Shown: piece by piece, positions 1 to 12,800 of the stretch
How positions within the stretch are numbered: the stretch's first letter is position 1
Layout: every line of letters begins with the position of its first letter
Source of the DNA: Amyelois transitella
Taxonomy: Eukaryota; Arthropoda; Insecta; Lepidoptera; Pyralidae
Direction: 5' to 3'
Assembly: GCF_032362555.1 (NCBI RefSeq)
Contig: NC_083505.1
Location: 1,975,501 to 2,039,500, forward strand
DNA: 64,000 nt
Made by a program: the position numbers and the translations under genes
The notes under the pieces: model-generated
Told to the model about the DNA's origin: nothing
The model's input: the letters and a program-made list of their open reading frames with translations, nothing else
Databases searched by the model: none

Positions 1-117
1 AAATTTGGTATGTAGGTAGCCGAAGACCCAGAATAACATATAGGCTACTTTTTTATTGCGGAGTTCCCGCGGGATTGATAGGGTTTCCATGCGGACGAAG
101 TAGCGGGCGGCCTCTAG
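1..117 (-). repeat. RTE-type 3' end repeat (GGCCGCCCGCGACTTCGTCC family)
   Basis: Cut by the window edge. Family features: CCGCGACTTCGTCCGCATGG at one end; TTTCATCGTAATCGGTTCAG and a terminal TTATAATATTAGTAGGAT at the other. A sister copy lies inverted at 879-1083. Confidence 0.82.
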
Positions 118-504
118 TTTACAATATAATGTTAAGTTCAAATTAAATAATGTCTTCTTTCGTATTTGTTACTTAAAAATTCAAATATTATCTTTAAACA
201 ATTTTTTCATTCAGTCTTTTCAAGACTGTTAGCTCTGTCTAGCCCACAAGGGATATAGACGTGACTGTATGTATATATATGTAAAAATTTGTTCTCGTAT
301 TTATTTTACGTATAAAATTACCAAAACCAGCAATGTAGTTGTGTTTATATCGTACGTGTAATGACCTCCAGCGCGCCCTTACCCCTGCGAGGCGCCCGTG
401 ACGTCAACAACGACCTTAAAAGGGAGAAGATACGCCCTGTTCCAAGTCGTGGTCGATTATAAGTATTACATGATCGGTTTTCGTGTTTTTTTTAAATAAA
501 AACC

Positions 505-735
505 GGCTCCAATGAATGCAGCCACTCCATCTCGTTCCCGTGGATGTCGTAAAAGGCGATTAATTAAAGGTTTATAAATTTGGGATCCTTCTTTTAGGCG
601 ATAGCCTAGCGACTTGTCACTATTTGAATCTTAATTCTATCAATAAGCCAAACAGCTGAACGAGGCCTTTTAGTCTTTTCAAGACTGTTGGCTCTGTCTA
701 CCCCGCAAGGGATATAGACGTGATTGTGTAACTCT
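505..735 (+). repeat. TATG-tailed SINE-like repeat (family S1)
   Basis: Near full length with a damaged head. Family S1 as read across the window: head GTGCCG-TGTGGTTCC-CGGCAC (a 6-bp stem), body with CTCCATCTCTTTCCCATGGA, GGCGATGGGCTAGCAACC and TTGAATCTCAATTCTATCAT, and end CTACCCCGCAAGGGATATAG then ACGTGATTAT(ATGT)n. No clear Pol III boxes are seen. Small 3' stubs also lie at 212-285, 7737-7775, 8768-8803, 16095-16135, 16498-16535, 25773-25805 and 49500-49540, and an internal piece at 1318-1410. Confidence 0.8.
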
Positions 736-878
736 GAACGTCTTATTTTGCCTCTAAATATTTTTTCATTTTCCTCTTCAGATGTATTTTCAGTTATATA
801 CATATAATCTGTGGCTACGTCTAACAAAAGTGGGCGTTGAATGAGTTAGCGGGGGCGTTTCGCCTCAATTGAGCGGTT

Positions 879-1083
879 TTATTAAGAACTAGAGGCCGCC
901 CGCGACTTCGTCCGCATGGAAACCCTATCAATCCCGCGGGAACTCTGGGATAAAAAGTAGCCTATGTGTTATTCTGGGTCTTCAGCTACCTACATACCAA
1001 ATTTCATGGTAATCGGTTCAGTAGTTTTTGCATGAAAGAGTAACAAACATCCATACAAACTTTCGCCTTTATAATAGTAGTAG
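879..1083 (+). repeat. RTE-type 3' end repeat
   Basis: Complete unit of the family, ending TTATAATAGTAGTAGGA. Confidence 0.85.
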
Positions 1084-2124
1084 GAAGTAGGATACTCGAG
1101 CAATTGAAGGAATATTAGAAGTATCTCCAATCTCCATGTTAACTTTTGCCCGCGATTTCACCCACGTACATTATATACTTATGTTATCATACATCCTGTC
1201 AGAACAGTACTTAGTATTGCCAGAATGTATGATACCTTTGAAATGAAATTGAATCCATTGAATAATTTTCGTTTTAATGAAAGAAAAGAAAACCCTCGTG
1301 AAAATTGTTGGTAATGCTGTGTGGTTCCAATAGAAAAATGAAAAGGACAACTCCATCTCTTTCCCATGGATGTCGTAAAAGGCAAAATCCGTTTAGTAAA
1401 GGTTTGAAGTTCGCGGGGCATCAAAATCGTCTAACAAGTTTTTGTTATATAAAAAAATTCGAGATCTTAGTTTGCTAACAAAACAAGTATTGGAAATTGG
1501 ACTTTGTCTAGCAGGTGTGTGAAAAATATACATCCCGAGCACGTAACATTGAAGGCGTGTCAACAACCAAAGGAATCTTAGAGCGAATCCAGTGGAAACC
1601 GGTTTGTTTGGCGTTCCGCCAGATTGCGGCGTTCACACTCTCTCCAAGTGTCTGCGTTATTTTTTTTTGGCATTTTGTTGTGACTACATCGCACCTCTGT
1701 TATATGATCTGTGGTTTCACGTATCGGGTATTTTGAATTAAGAATTTAGGAGTAATTTTTTTTTAAAGGAGATAGACGTCGTTTTAAATTAAAAAGAATA
1801 TAGGGCTTATAAAGTAACACTTGGCGGGAATCCAAACGTCATGTTGTTCGTGGTGTAATATTGTTCCATTTTTATTTATTTATGTACACAATAATATAGG
1901 TACAGATGATTGAGAAGTTGTGTATCAAATCAAAATCAAATATTTTATTTTCTCTGAAATCTCAACAAGCAGTAAATACATAACATAGTTAAAATTATGA
2001 GAGACTGGTGTCTGAACTAAGCATATGCTTATATCTCAGAAAACGAGCCTCCCCCCACTCATGGTATCTCAATGTACAATCTCATATGTAAACAAAATTA
2101 TTTATTTAACTTAACATAATACTA

Positions 2125-2382
2125 GTGCCGTGTGGTTCCCGGCACCAATACAAAAAAGAATAGGACCACTCCATCTCTTTCCCATGGATGTCGTAAAAGG
2201 CGACGTAGGGATAGGCTTACAAACTTGGGATTCTTTTTTAGGCGATGGGCTAGCAACCTGCCACTAGTTGAATCTCAATTCCATTGGTAAGCCAAAACGC
2301 TGAACGTGGCCATTCAGTCTTTTCAAGACTGTTGGCTCTGTCTACCCCGCAAGGGAGATAGACGTGACCATATGTATATGTA
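2125..2382 (+). repeat. S1 SINE-like repeat, full length
   Basis: Intact head, body and tail. It forms an inverted pair with the copy at 2555-2784, ~170 bp away. Confidence 0.9.
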
Positions 2383-2554
2383 GAGTATTTCTGGAATAAC
2401 TGTGTAGGTATGTAGACTATTATCGGTCCGTAGTTTTATTATTAATTAGGTCGTTATATTATAACACAAAAAACTGTAGGCAACCTTCTTACAAAGAGCC
2501 TTCGTGCAACGCCGTTGTCATGGAGATTTTAGGGTATTTTGTTGATGTCACGTA

Positions 2555-2784
2555 ATATAATCACGTCTATATCCTTTGCGTGGTATACAGAGCCAAAAGT
2601 CGCGAAAAGACCAATAGGCCACGTTCAGCTGTTTCGTTTAATAATAGAATTTAGATTCAAATAGTGACAGGTTGCTAGGCCTTTATGTATAAGCCTATGC
2701 CTTAGTCGCCTTTAACGACATCCATGGGTAAAGAATGGAGTGGTCCTATTCTTTTTTCTTGTGGTACCGGGAACCACACGGCAC
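2555..2784 (-). repeat. S1 SINE-like repeat, near full length
   Basis: Runs from TCACGTCTATATCC to CACACGGCAC with a few indels. Confidence 0.88.
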
Positions 2785-2998
2785 TGAAGGGAAGAAATCC
2801 TTGATTATTGATAGTAATTTGCTATATAAGTAATTTATTATCTCAACTGGAAATTAATACAAACCTTTATTACTACAATCATCTCTAATTTATACTCTGT
2901 ATCTTATCCAAAGACCGCTCCTTGGGGCTAACTCAATTTGTGGGATTTTCCCTATTTTTTTTTTCCTAAATTACATACTGTATTAAGATACAACACCG

Positions 2999-3126
2999 AG
3001 CTTGCATGAAGAGAGTTATGAATGTGGATGAAGCGAAGGAAGTATGCAGAGATCGTGGCAAGTGGAAAGAGGTAGTCTCTGCCTACCCCTCCGGGAAAGA
3101 GGCTTGATTTTATGTATGTATGTATT
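2999..3126 (+). mobile_element. LINE-B 3' end, 5'-truncated copy
   Basis: Encodes the last ~30 residues of LINE-B ([20 protein letters not shown]), the terminal hairpin, the TGA and a (TATG)n tail. Confidence 0.85.
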
Positions 3127-3344
3127 TAAATACTGGAAATTAAGCAATTAACATTTATAAAAGTTAAGATTAGAAATCAATTAAATACTGCTGGAATATT
3201 GCAAAAACACGCCCACCGTGGCAAGCCAACGCGAATCCTCTTAGCGAGGCAATGACGAGAAATATCAAAAGGAATTGCTCTTTCTAGACACGTCCGCCGC
3301 CCCCAGGGCAGGGTCCAAATGTCACCGCGTTTCCGAAGTACGCC

Positions 3345-3562
3345 ATCAGCGCCCACGCAATCATTTTATTTTAAAATAATTTTATTTTTTATTTTATTAT
3401 TATTATTTTTTTTATTTTTTTCCACGTTGGTGCCCACGGAAGACCAGCGTTGCGGTATATACCACGACAAATGCTGAGGAGGCATTTTGGTACAAATGTT
3501 GTTTTTATAGATTAAGGTTTTATGTTCTTGATATATTATTATGTACCAAATAAATATTTTTT

Positions 3563-3593
<31 letters not shown>
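3345..3593 (+). repeat. LINE-type 3' end with (TTTC)n tail
   Basis: GAAGACCAGCGTTGCGGT, then ACCAAATAAATA and a TTTC run at 3561-3593. The GAAGACCAGTGTCGCGG block at 7890-7950 is a second copy. Confidence 0.65.
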
Positions 3594-3594
<1 letters not shown>

Positions 3595-3856
3595 GCAATC
3601 CGTGGTAAATTGATAGTGGTCCCAGGTGGATTTAGATAGGTGATCTTATACAGTCTAGAGACCCGCCCCGGCTTCGAACTGGTAGCAATTATAGATGTAA
3701 CCGTTCACCTCAGAAAACCTTTATTCCAACTAGTAACCGTAGTATGACGTCGAAGCACTCACGTGAGCAACCCGCAGCCTGCAACTGAAGGGCACGTGAC
3801 AAGCTTTTGTTAGCTTCACCCACTTAAATAAATAGAGGCGTAATTTTATTATGTGC

Positions 3857-4052
3857 TAGAGGCCGCCCGCGACTTCGTCCGCATGGAAACCCTAAAAATC
3901 CCGCGGGAACTCCGGGATAAAAAGTACCCTATATGTTATTCTGAGTCCTCAGCTACCTTCATACCAAATTTCATCGTAATCGGTTCAGTAGTTTTTGCGT
4001 GAAGGATAACAAACATCCATACTGACATACTCACAAACTTCCGCATTTATAT
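3857..4052 (+). repeat. RTE-type 3' end repeat
   Basis: Ends ATTTATATTATTAATA, where an S1 copy has inserted. Confidence 0.85.
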
Positions 4053-4060
4053 TATTAATA

Positions 4061-4318
4061 CATACATACATATGGTCACGTCTATATCCCTTGCCGGGTA
4101 GACAGAGCCAACAGTCTTGAAAAGACTGAATGGCCACGTTCAGCTATTTGGCTTAATGATAGAATTGGGATTCAAATAGTGACAGGTTGCTAACCTAACG
4201 CCTAAAAAAGAATCCCAAGTTTGTAAGCCTATCCCTTAGTCGCCTTTTACGACATCCATGGGAAAGAGATGGAGTGGTCCTATTCTTTTTTGTATTGGTG
4301 CCGGGAACCACACGGCAC
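4061..4318 (-). repeat. S1 SINE-like repeat, full length
   Basis: Lies directly against the end of the RTE-type repeat at 3857-4052, whose terminal ATATTAATA it joins through CATACATA. Confidence 0.9.
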
Positions 4319-4617
4319 GGCATAGGTACCATACTGTCATCCTGATATACTCACAAACTTTCACATTTATAATATAAGATAGGATAAAGAAAACGTACAA
4401 ACAATAATATGCCTACAGACTGACGTCGCGCATTTAAAAAGTTTATAGTTAACAAAAAAAAGGTATGTACCTAGATAAATGCATATCTAAATACCTAATG
4501 ATTTTCCCCACATGCGCACGCGTTCGTTGCGTGACCGAATGTTTCTTCCTCAAACTATGTGGACCTTTCGACCAATCCGGATTCTTCATATCCTGTATCG
4601 AATAACATACACTTAAA

Positions 4618-4778
4618 ATCACGTCTTAGTCCCTACGGGGGTACTTGCAGGGGGAGACAGAGCCTACCGCATCCAATAAACTGAATTACTTAAACTTAGT
4701 CGCCTTTTACGACATCCATGGGAAATGGAGTGTTTCTACTTATTCTTTTTTGTATTGGTAACGGGAACCACACGGCAC
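4618..4778 (-). repeat. S1 SINE-like repeat, internally deleted
   Basis: Has the tail end, then jumps to CGCCTTTTACGACATCCATG and the head. Confidence 0.75.
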
Positions 4779-5343
4779 CATTTCTTTCACATTCAAAAGG
4801 AGAGTAAAAGCTCATTCATATAGTGCTATCTTCCATACATTACATAAAACAAACAGTTTGATCCACCGCGCATATTGTAAAGTCAATTGAGGGAAAAGCT
4901 ATTTTTAAAGTAGGAGTTCTTCTTTTTTTTTATGCAACCTATTTACATAATTCTCTCTCAATGTTATCCCATCTGTGAAGAAAGGAGAGTACACATTATC
5001 TTTTTTTTCAACAAACAAAAAAAAAAAAAATTAGTTATAAACTATTTTTACCCTTACCGGTGCCAAACTTTCGAGAGCTACGTCAATAGACAATTGTCGC
5101 CCATAATTCACTATGAGTAAATATGTTGTAATTAATTTTGTTTATTAAAGCAGTATTTTTGGATTTGAGCCATGTTTGAAAAACATTTCATCAAGTAATT
5201 GCAATTGTACCTAATGACAAAAAATTGCAATTAAATGTGATCACAATTTAATTAGTTTAATTTATATTTCATTATTACTATAACTTTAAATTGATGCTAA
5301 ATTAATACGGTACTAGAACTATTTTGATGAAATTTGATAAGTA

Positions 5344-5374
<31 letters not shown>

Positions 5375-5620
5375 GATCACGTCTATATCCCTTGCGGGGT
5401 AGACAGAGCCAACAGTCTTGAAAAGACTGAATGGCCACGTTCAGCTATTTGGCTTAATGATAGAACCGAGATTCAAATAGTGACAGGTTGCTAGCCCATC
5501 GCCTAAAAGAGGAATCCTAAGTTTATAAGCCTATCCCTTAGTCGCCTTTTACGACATCCATGGGAAAGAGATGGAGTGGTCCTATTCTTTTTTGTAATAG
5601 TGCCGGGAACCACACGGCAC
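5344..5620 (-). repeat. S1 SINE-like repeat, full length with long (CATA)n tail
   Basis: Seven CATA units precede the hairpin end; the head is complete. Confidence 0.92.
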
Positions 5621-5885
5621 TATAAGCCATACATACATATATCTATAAAAAAGATTGCTTTTAGTGATAGTTCGCCTGTTGCTACTATGTTTTAATACAT
5701 GATTGTGAATTTGCTGTAATTTAATGTGGTGGAATAAAGAGTTATTGTATTGTATTGCATTTGAAGCTAAAGGTCAGAGTTTAACTTGTTTTTATTCAAA
5801 CGAGAACGAAAAGAAAAGATATTACTTTAAATACAGATGGAGATTTGATCATAGTTTTGCAAATTCATAGAGCATATGACATGTA

Positions 5886-5899
5886 GCGCCATCTAGTGG
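5886..5899 (-). promoter_or_regulatory. CTCF-like motif CCACTAGATGGCGC
   Basis: The 14-mer matches the conserved CTCF core (CCASYAGRKGGC). Identical to 8943-8956. Confidence 0.4.
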
Positions 5900-6415
5900 G
5901 TAAGTGGAAAGTTAGTCCTGAACACCCTGTAAATAAATGTAAAGGTATGTATGTACTTAATAAGTTTGTGTGTAAATATTACCTACTATTTCAGTATTTA
6001 ATAATCAAATAATAAAATCAAGGCTTATGTTTAAAACATAAAAATAATAGTTTTATTTAAATTATTAATTAGCTCTCATAGAAGTATTTTAAGTAAATAA
6101 GATGACAGATACTATGGTCTACGGCCATATCTCACCTCAATTTTCGTGAGCGATTTCCACATTAATAATTAATAATATATAATAAACCATAACTTACAAT
6201 GCACATTGACTTACGTGTAAACCTCTGTACTAGTCTTTATAAAATTAGCTATTATATGAACCATGAAACTTGAACATTATTATACAATGTCCCTTCTCTA
6301 CGCAATCTGGCTACTTGGTATAGACATTTGGATCTTCCTGCCAAAAGTGCCACACCCATTTTGCGTGTGCAATCGTAAGAGCAACTTGTTCTTTACTTTC
6401 ACCCGTGTCTCCAAC

Positions 6416-6489
6416 GGCCCATTAGCTCAGTTGGTTAGAGCGTCGTGCTAATAACGCGAAGGTCGCGGGTTCGATCCCCTCATGGGCCA
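6416..6489 (+). tRNA. tRNA-Ile (anticodon AAU)
   Basis: A full 74-nt cloverleaf can be drawn. The acceptor stem is GGCCCAT/ATGGGCC with discriminator A. The D arm is GCTC AGTTGGTTA GAGC, the anticodon stem is TCGTG/CGCGA with loop CTAATAA (anticodon AAT), and the T loop is TTCGATC. A TTTTT run starts six bases after the gene, as expected for Pol III termination. One oddity is a C-T mismatch in the T stem (GCGGG/CCCTC). Confidence 0.93.
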
Positions 6490-7736
6490 CGAAATTTTTG
6501 ACTTTTTCATTGTCAATTTTTTTAAATATGTTATGATATTTTATAAAATGTTTAGTTAAAACTTATTTATTACCACAAGGCTGAGTTTATAAGCATCACC
6601 TACAAAAATGGCATCTGCTAACAAGTATGACAATAAATTTGTCGAGAATAAAATCGTCAAAAAATAATATATTGATACAAATTTTGTGTTAAACAATACG
6701 TCAATCACGCATCTACGAGAACTGCTTTAAACCAGTTCTTGTCCGACCTTCCCATTACAGAACACCAGAAAACACGCTTTACCAGCGTGATTTACCGCGA
6801 AAATATCTTACACACTCAAAAATTCACCTTACGTGTCATTTCATTAAGTTTTAAAATGCCAGAACACTCATTCCAGGTGATAAAGATCTTTTGGGTATTA
6901 CAAAACATACTCTAAATCCTAGTTCATAAAGTCTAATTTACAATTATAGACAACAAGGTGTGAATTCCCATTCAAATTACTATGGAAACCCAACCAATTT
7001 AAAGAGAACCGCCCCATCTCAACTGTTCCAAAAAACCGGATTGCAATAAAATTGTTAAGGGGTCAATATATTTTGGTGGCCTTGTCGTTTAGTAAATAAA
7101 CAATGTGTTGAACTGGTTTTAACTGAATTGCAATTTGTATAACGCATTATACTTTTAAGGTTCTATATAATAGTTATATTACTAGACTTTGCATCTGTTT
7201 ATAGGAAGAACATTTGATACAATTCTTCTATATAAATCAGAGTTATATGATGTTGTGATTGTTGTTATGCAGACTTTGTAATATGTCTTTGGTATTTCTT
7301 TATTCTCTAAAAATATAATAAAATTAATATAAATTCAACATGAAAACAATATTTAAATAAAATACTTTACTAAAATGGTAAAAAATTAACGACTACTAGG
7401 ATCCAATGAAAAATAAAAAAAATTCAATTTCATTAAATTTTTAATAAAACTTGTAAGGTGGCGCTAGTAAGTTCATTAACTTACTATCTTTTATCCTACT
7501 CTGAAAAGAGAGGTCGTATAAGAAATAAAAATCATGTCAAAATGTATTCTTATACTCATTTATTTATTCAAATTGATAACAACCCATATATTTACACCTT
7601 GAACGAGGCACTTTGAAGCGTTTCGCGCGTAAAAATTACATTGATTAAATATAACCTTAACTGTATAATGCTATTATATCGTTTAAAATTACTTTACAAA
7701 CATTTCAGTGAAATAGAAAAGTGTGTACCATGTTAC
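6490..7736. other. Intergenic, nothing recognised
   Basis: AT-rich sequence with no supported frame and no recognised repeat copy. Scattered stop codons in all frames. Confidence 0.6.
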
Positions 7737-7789
7737 ATACATAAAGTCACGTCTATATCCCTTGCGGGGTAGACTTGGTATGTACCATG

Positions 7790-7850
7790 TTACATACATA
7801 CATAAATCACGCCTCTTTCCCGGAGGGGTAGGCAGAGACCGCATCCTTCC
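7790..7850 (-). mobile_element. LINE-B 3' end stub
   Basis: A (CATA)n tail, then TCACGCCTCTTTCCCGGAGG and ~30 bp more. It sits next to a SINE 3' stub at 7737-7775. Confidence 0.7.
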
Positions 7851-7973
7851 ACATGTACCATGTTAATGGTTTTATTTTCAAAAGCATCCGTTGAAGACCA
7901 GTGTCGCGGCTCACACTGTGACATTTGCTGAGACTTTTTGGTACATTATTGGATTTTTTTGTATTTTGTGCTA

Positions 7974-8465
7974 TACAGGCTGACATTTAAAACAACTGCA
8001 TCCTTTTAAACATAGACTATACCCATGCTTCTGAGCCGTTTGAGCCCATTTTTATTTAAATTAAACGTCATCATTTTCACATTTAAAAAACCCTCAAAAA
8101 CTACGTCACACGCGTTAATACAGACCAATACTACAAAAAGAAATTAAAACTTAACATGTAAATAAATGTCTGAAAAATAAATTATTTTTCTAGTTTCAAG
8201 ATCAAGTAAAGTACAGAGTAACGACACAATTTGTTCAGCTGAGCGATCTCGACAGATCGCTCTCGTTGACCTCTGAATCTTACGCGTCGCTTTTCCGCCG
8301 GCCGGGGTGATATGACGTATTTAGGATCGTGGATTTTGATACTTTTATTTTTTTCGTACTTTCTGAAATATGAACTGATATTTTTCTTTTAACGTTTTTA
8401 AATATCCTTTAGATGAGTACACTTAACAGTTAAATTTATGCAGTTGAATTAAAAGTCAGCCTGTA
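7974..8465. mobile_element. TA-inserted MITE, copy 1 (492 bp)
   Basis: The ends TACAGGCTGACATTTAA and TTAAAAGTCAGCCTGTA are inverted repeats with TA outside both. The interior is collinear with 36655-37095. It has the hairpin GAGCGATCT/AGATCGCTC at 8240-8261. Confidence 0.85.
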
Positions 8466-8942
8466 TAAACAATTTTTCTTTCTTTGTTTACATTAAAATT
8501 TTTTAATCTAATAAAGAAAGATTTTCTACTAGGTTTTCGGTTCATCTATTGTAATATCTTCCATATATTTTTAATTATGTAGTAATAGCTTTATCGGCTT
8601 GATAAGGTCAAGAGGAAATTGACTTCTTTTATAATATGTACAGTCCATATCTTAAGCTGGTTAACTGAAACTTTTTATTTTTTTTAAATACATTAATACA
8701 AATGTCAATCACAATTTACACGTTATAAAAATGCATTCTTGGAATACATATAAAACAGTAAACAATATCACGTCTTTACGCCTTACGGGGTAAACAGGAC
8801 CAGTCAAAGTTAAGTAAACGGCATGATGTAGTTGAGATTCAGATATAATTACAGAGGCGTCACTGCGAGTTTAACTCGATCAGACGAGCCCAGCAAGTAA
8901 ACGCGATTTAATCAGCTTTTAAATTTGTATGTGATTTGATCA

Positions 8943-8956
8943 GCGCCATCTAGTGG
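8943..8956 (-). promoter_or_regulatory. CTCF-like motif CCACTAGATGGCGC
   Basis: The same 14-mer. Shorter AGATGGCG cores recur at 15344 and 22758, within 25358-25367, and as CAGATGGCGC at 22465. Confidence 0.4.
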
Positions 8957-9524
8957 TGACGCGATGTCACTAATGAAATTCGATACAAATTTGTGTTTAC
9001 TTACTCCACGCGTTTGATCGAGTAATACTCGTGTGGCGACACCACTAATGTAACACACAAACTGTCAATCAGAGCGAAGACAATGACGCGCTCAGCCAAT
9101 AGCAACGAAGAATCTAAATCGCGCAAGCAAAGATTTCACGGATTGGCGCATAAATACAACCTCCGACTCAACATCGTCTGTCGCGCGGTTCCCCAGGCAT
9201 CACACCTAGCCTGGCGGTAGATGTTCCCTTTGGTGACGGTCGAACCGAATCATCGCTCCAGCTACAACTCGCAGTGACCACTCATGTTGAAATCCAATCG
9301 TCACAAAGAATCTCAAGTACCGTTCTTGGATAAACATATTTGTGACAAAACAAGTAAACAAGTGAGATTTATACATGTTTTTATGTACATTATGCGTACA
9401 AAATTGCATACTAAATAAAATTACAACACTGACATGAATAATATAAGTACGCTGGACCAAATGTTCTGTCAAAATGACAGCTTGGTTTTCACTCCCATTT
9501 CAAGCCCAATTCAATTCAATTTTC

Positions 9525-9546
9525 AGTACCGAGTGTACTCGGTACT
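9525..9546. promoter_or_regulatory. 10-bp palindrome downstream of the Lgd stop
   Basis: AGTACCGAGT-GT-ACTCGGTACT is a perfect inverted repeat. It may be a hairpin or a dimeric binding site; no factor is assigned. Confidence 0.5.
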
Positions 9547-9865
9547 AAAAATGCCAATTTATACAAATAGCCGCCGTTGATATTCATCATAACTTTATCG
9601 GTTACGGGGTAGACGTAGCCAACAGATATTAGTCATAAAGCCCATTTCTCAAAAGAAGAGTCTCAAGTTGGGAAGCTTTTCTAAACTTCGCTTTCAATGG
9701 AAGAAGTAGAAATAACATTCCCAAAGTAGTTCTATGTAAATCAATAAGGGGTCATATTTACATCGTTAAAACGAAGTCCAGAGTACATTTTAGAGGTCAG
9801 TGAATTACAGCCACATATCAGATAGAGTCAAAATTATTTACAGATACCAAAATCTATGGCTATAT

Positions 9866-12800
9866 TCAGTTGTCTATGACCAGCCACCGATGCTTGGTGT
9901 TCTCAATCTGTTGCTGTAATAACGGCGTGCGCACGCGCAGCTTCACTTCTAGGGAACCGCCCGCGGGCCGCCGGCCGTCCATGAGCTGAGAAGTAAATTT
10001 ATAAATAAAGTATGACAAATTTATGAGTTTTTAAGAAATTTTAAACGGATGAGTATTGATAAATGTGAATGAAGCATAAGATAATACAGTGTCTATTATC
10101 TAATATCTTCAATAAAGCTTCGATTTGAAAGAATAGCGTATCACTGCTTAATTTTATCAAGAGATGCCTGAGAGCCTGTAGTTTTTAAATTTATACCTAG
10201 CAAATAAAAATTAAAAAAAAATATAATTTTTTTTATAATTAGGGAGAGTCATTCAACGTCGAAAAACGGCTTTCCGCAGACCGCCCCCGCTGGGAATGAG
10301 ACGTGACGGAGTGCGAAATACATCGCCGCCATTTAATAAATTCATTTTACATAATACTTACCGGGAATGAATCGTGTATTGTGACCGCTGTCTCCAATGG
10401 CGCCAACTTGACGAGCACAGAGCCCAGCAGCCGGTCGCTGCGGAACCAGCCGCTGCAACAGAACACCACGTCACAACACGATGAACAACTGTAATGAAGC
10501 GGGAACACTACTCTACACACACACAAAGACTACAACACTACACCAAAAATACAGTATAATTTATGTTTAGTGACACTTTATAGAGAAACAGTGATATGTT
10601 ATATAGCAATAGTGAAGGTTTATCCGCGGATAAGAACTACAAAGCAGAATTAATCTAGAAGACATTAGGAATATGCAAATACAATAGTTCCAATTAGAGA
10701 ATTAATCGAATAACCCACAGTCGAAATAAAACAGTCAAGAATAGAAGTGAGAATAGGAATAGATAAGAAAGAATGAAGGTAGATTAATAAGCACAGAGCC
10801 CAGCAAACGGTCGTTGCGGAAACAGTTGCTACAACAGAACACAAGTAACAAACAGAGTTACAACTAGATGGATAAGCGGGAATACTATTAAATTTGCTTC
10901 AAAACACGCCTTAGTAAAAATGAAGGTACAGCACAATGTTATATATATTTAGTGACACATTATATAGATATAGTGAAGGCAAGAAAACACAGTGAACGGG
11001 CCGAGGGTCTTTTAGGTCTTGTCAGAATAAAAACAGAATTTTGCCCGTTCAAGGTGCGTCCTATCGTCATCTCGTCTTAGTCTCGATTGTCCTTTTTTCA
11101 CAGTCTGTCAGTTTTGGTCATCTAAAAAGTCAAGTCAAAGAGACTGTTTGTCCATGGAGGCTGAACGGCCGCTACACACACCTGTGTGTAGCGTAATATA
11201 AACCTTTATATTTTATTTGACAATCAACAACCAGCTTTTAGTGTTAGAACCAGTAAAACTCACTCTATTCTATTCTATTCTAAAACTCACCCTCTAGCAT
11301 AAACCTCCAGTTTGATGCCATGCCTTTTAAACACCCTGAGACAAGGTCTTGCGGCTCGGTTGATGACCAGCGGGAACACAGCATTGTATTCCGGACTGTT
11401 TGTGTCCTTTATGAGCACTGTTCGGTCGGATACTGGCGTCTCCTGAAATATCACAAAATAGGTTCTAATACACCAGTAAAATTTATTTATTTATTCAAAC
11501 ATATGTAGACATGATTAATATATGTATGTATGCGTTAAGCATATATACATACATTAATCATGTCTGTATCCCTTGCGGAGTAGGCAGAGCCAACAGTCTT
11601 GAAATGACTGAAAGACCACGGTCACCTGTTTGGCTTTATGATAGAGTTGTGATCCAAATAGTGACAGGTTGCTAGCCAAGGTTGCTGCCTACAAGACGAA
11701 TCCAAAGTTTATAAGCCATTCCCTTAGTCGCCTTTTACGTGGCCATTCAGTGTTTTCAAGACTCTTGGCTCTGTTTACCCCGCAAGGGATATAGACGTGA
11801 CCATATGTATGTATGTATGTTTGTATGTAACTCAGATATATCTCACCTGAGGATAAGGGAATTCAAATTTGACGTATGTGTCGACCTCCTTAGGGTTGGG
11901 CACGTTGTAAGCGATACCCCTGACGATTGTGAGCTCTAAATCGTTCTCGTTAAGGTCCGTATTGCATTGCACTACGGCGAACTGCCGAGATTCATAGTGG
12001 AACTTGGGCGGGTCTTGTCCTAATCTGGAATTCGTAATGATAAATTATACATTCAATTCAATATTCATATAATCACGTCTGTATCCCTTGCGGGGTAGAC
12101 GGAATCAACAGTCTTGAAAGACTGACACACACTTGGGATTCTTTTTAGAGGCGATGGGCTAGCAACCTGTCACTATTTGAATCTCAATTCTATCATTAAG
12201 CCTAACAGCTAAACGTGAATCTATACATATAATAAATCTGTAGAAAGGTCAATTCTGTACATTGAAAATATTGAAAAAATAAATAGCAGGGGGTGTTACT
12301 GGATCGATACCAAACACAAAAATGTGATTAAAAAAATTTTTGTCTGTCTGTCTGTATGTTCAGGCATCACGTGAAAACTAACGGTTCGATTTTGATGAAA
12401 CTTGGTATAATTATACCTTATTATCCTGGGCGTAAAATAGGATACTTTTTATCCCGAAAAAATACGAAGAAAAAAAAATCTTAATTTTTCAGTTTATCCA
12501 TAGACGTTGTTCTGTAGAACCGCGAACACACGTTGCGTTACCCGCAGTGGATTTAGCGCCGTAACATGTAGCGCCTAAAGTCGGCTTTGGCTTGAACCGT
12601 TTGCTGCACAAGCGGGCCGCTACTAATTACTATGAAAAAATACTACATAGCTACATTAATTCCCATCAAGCTGAAAATGAGTATAATTATTTAAAACACA
12701 ATCAAAAGCATTATTTCAAAATTCCCCATGATTCCGGTTTAAGGAAAAAAATTTACTCACGGTCTAAGGTAAGAAATGGGTGTATCGCAATTTTCTTTAA

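Larger units (their letters stand above)
8466..9865. other. 3' flank of the Lgd gene
   Basis: Presumably includes the 3' UTR. Weak S1 stubs (8768-8803, 9597-9618), a CTCF-like motif and a palindrome are visible. No other gene. Confidence 0.55.
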
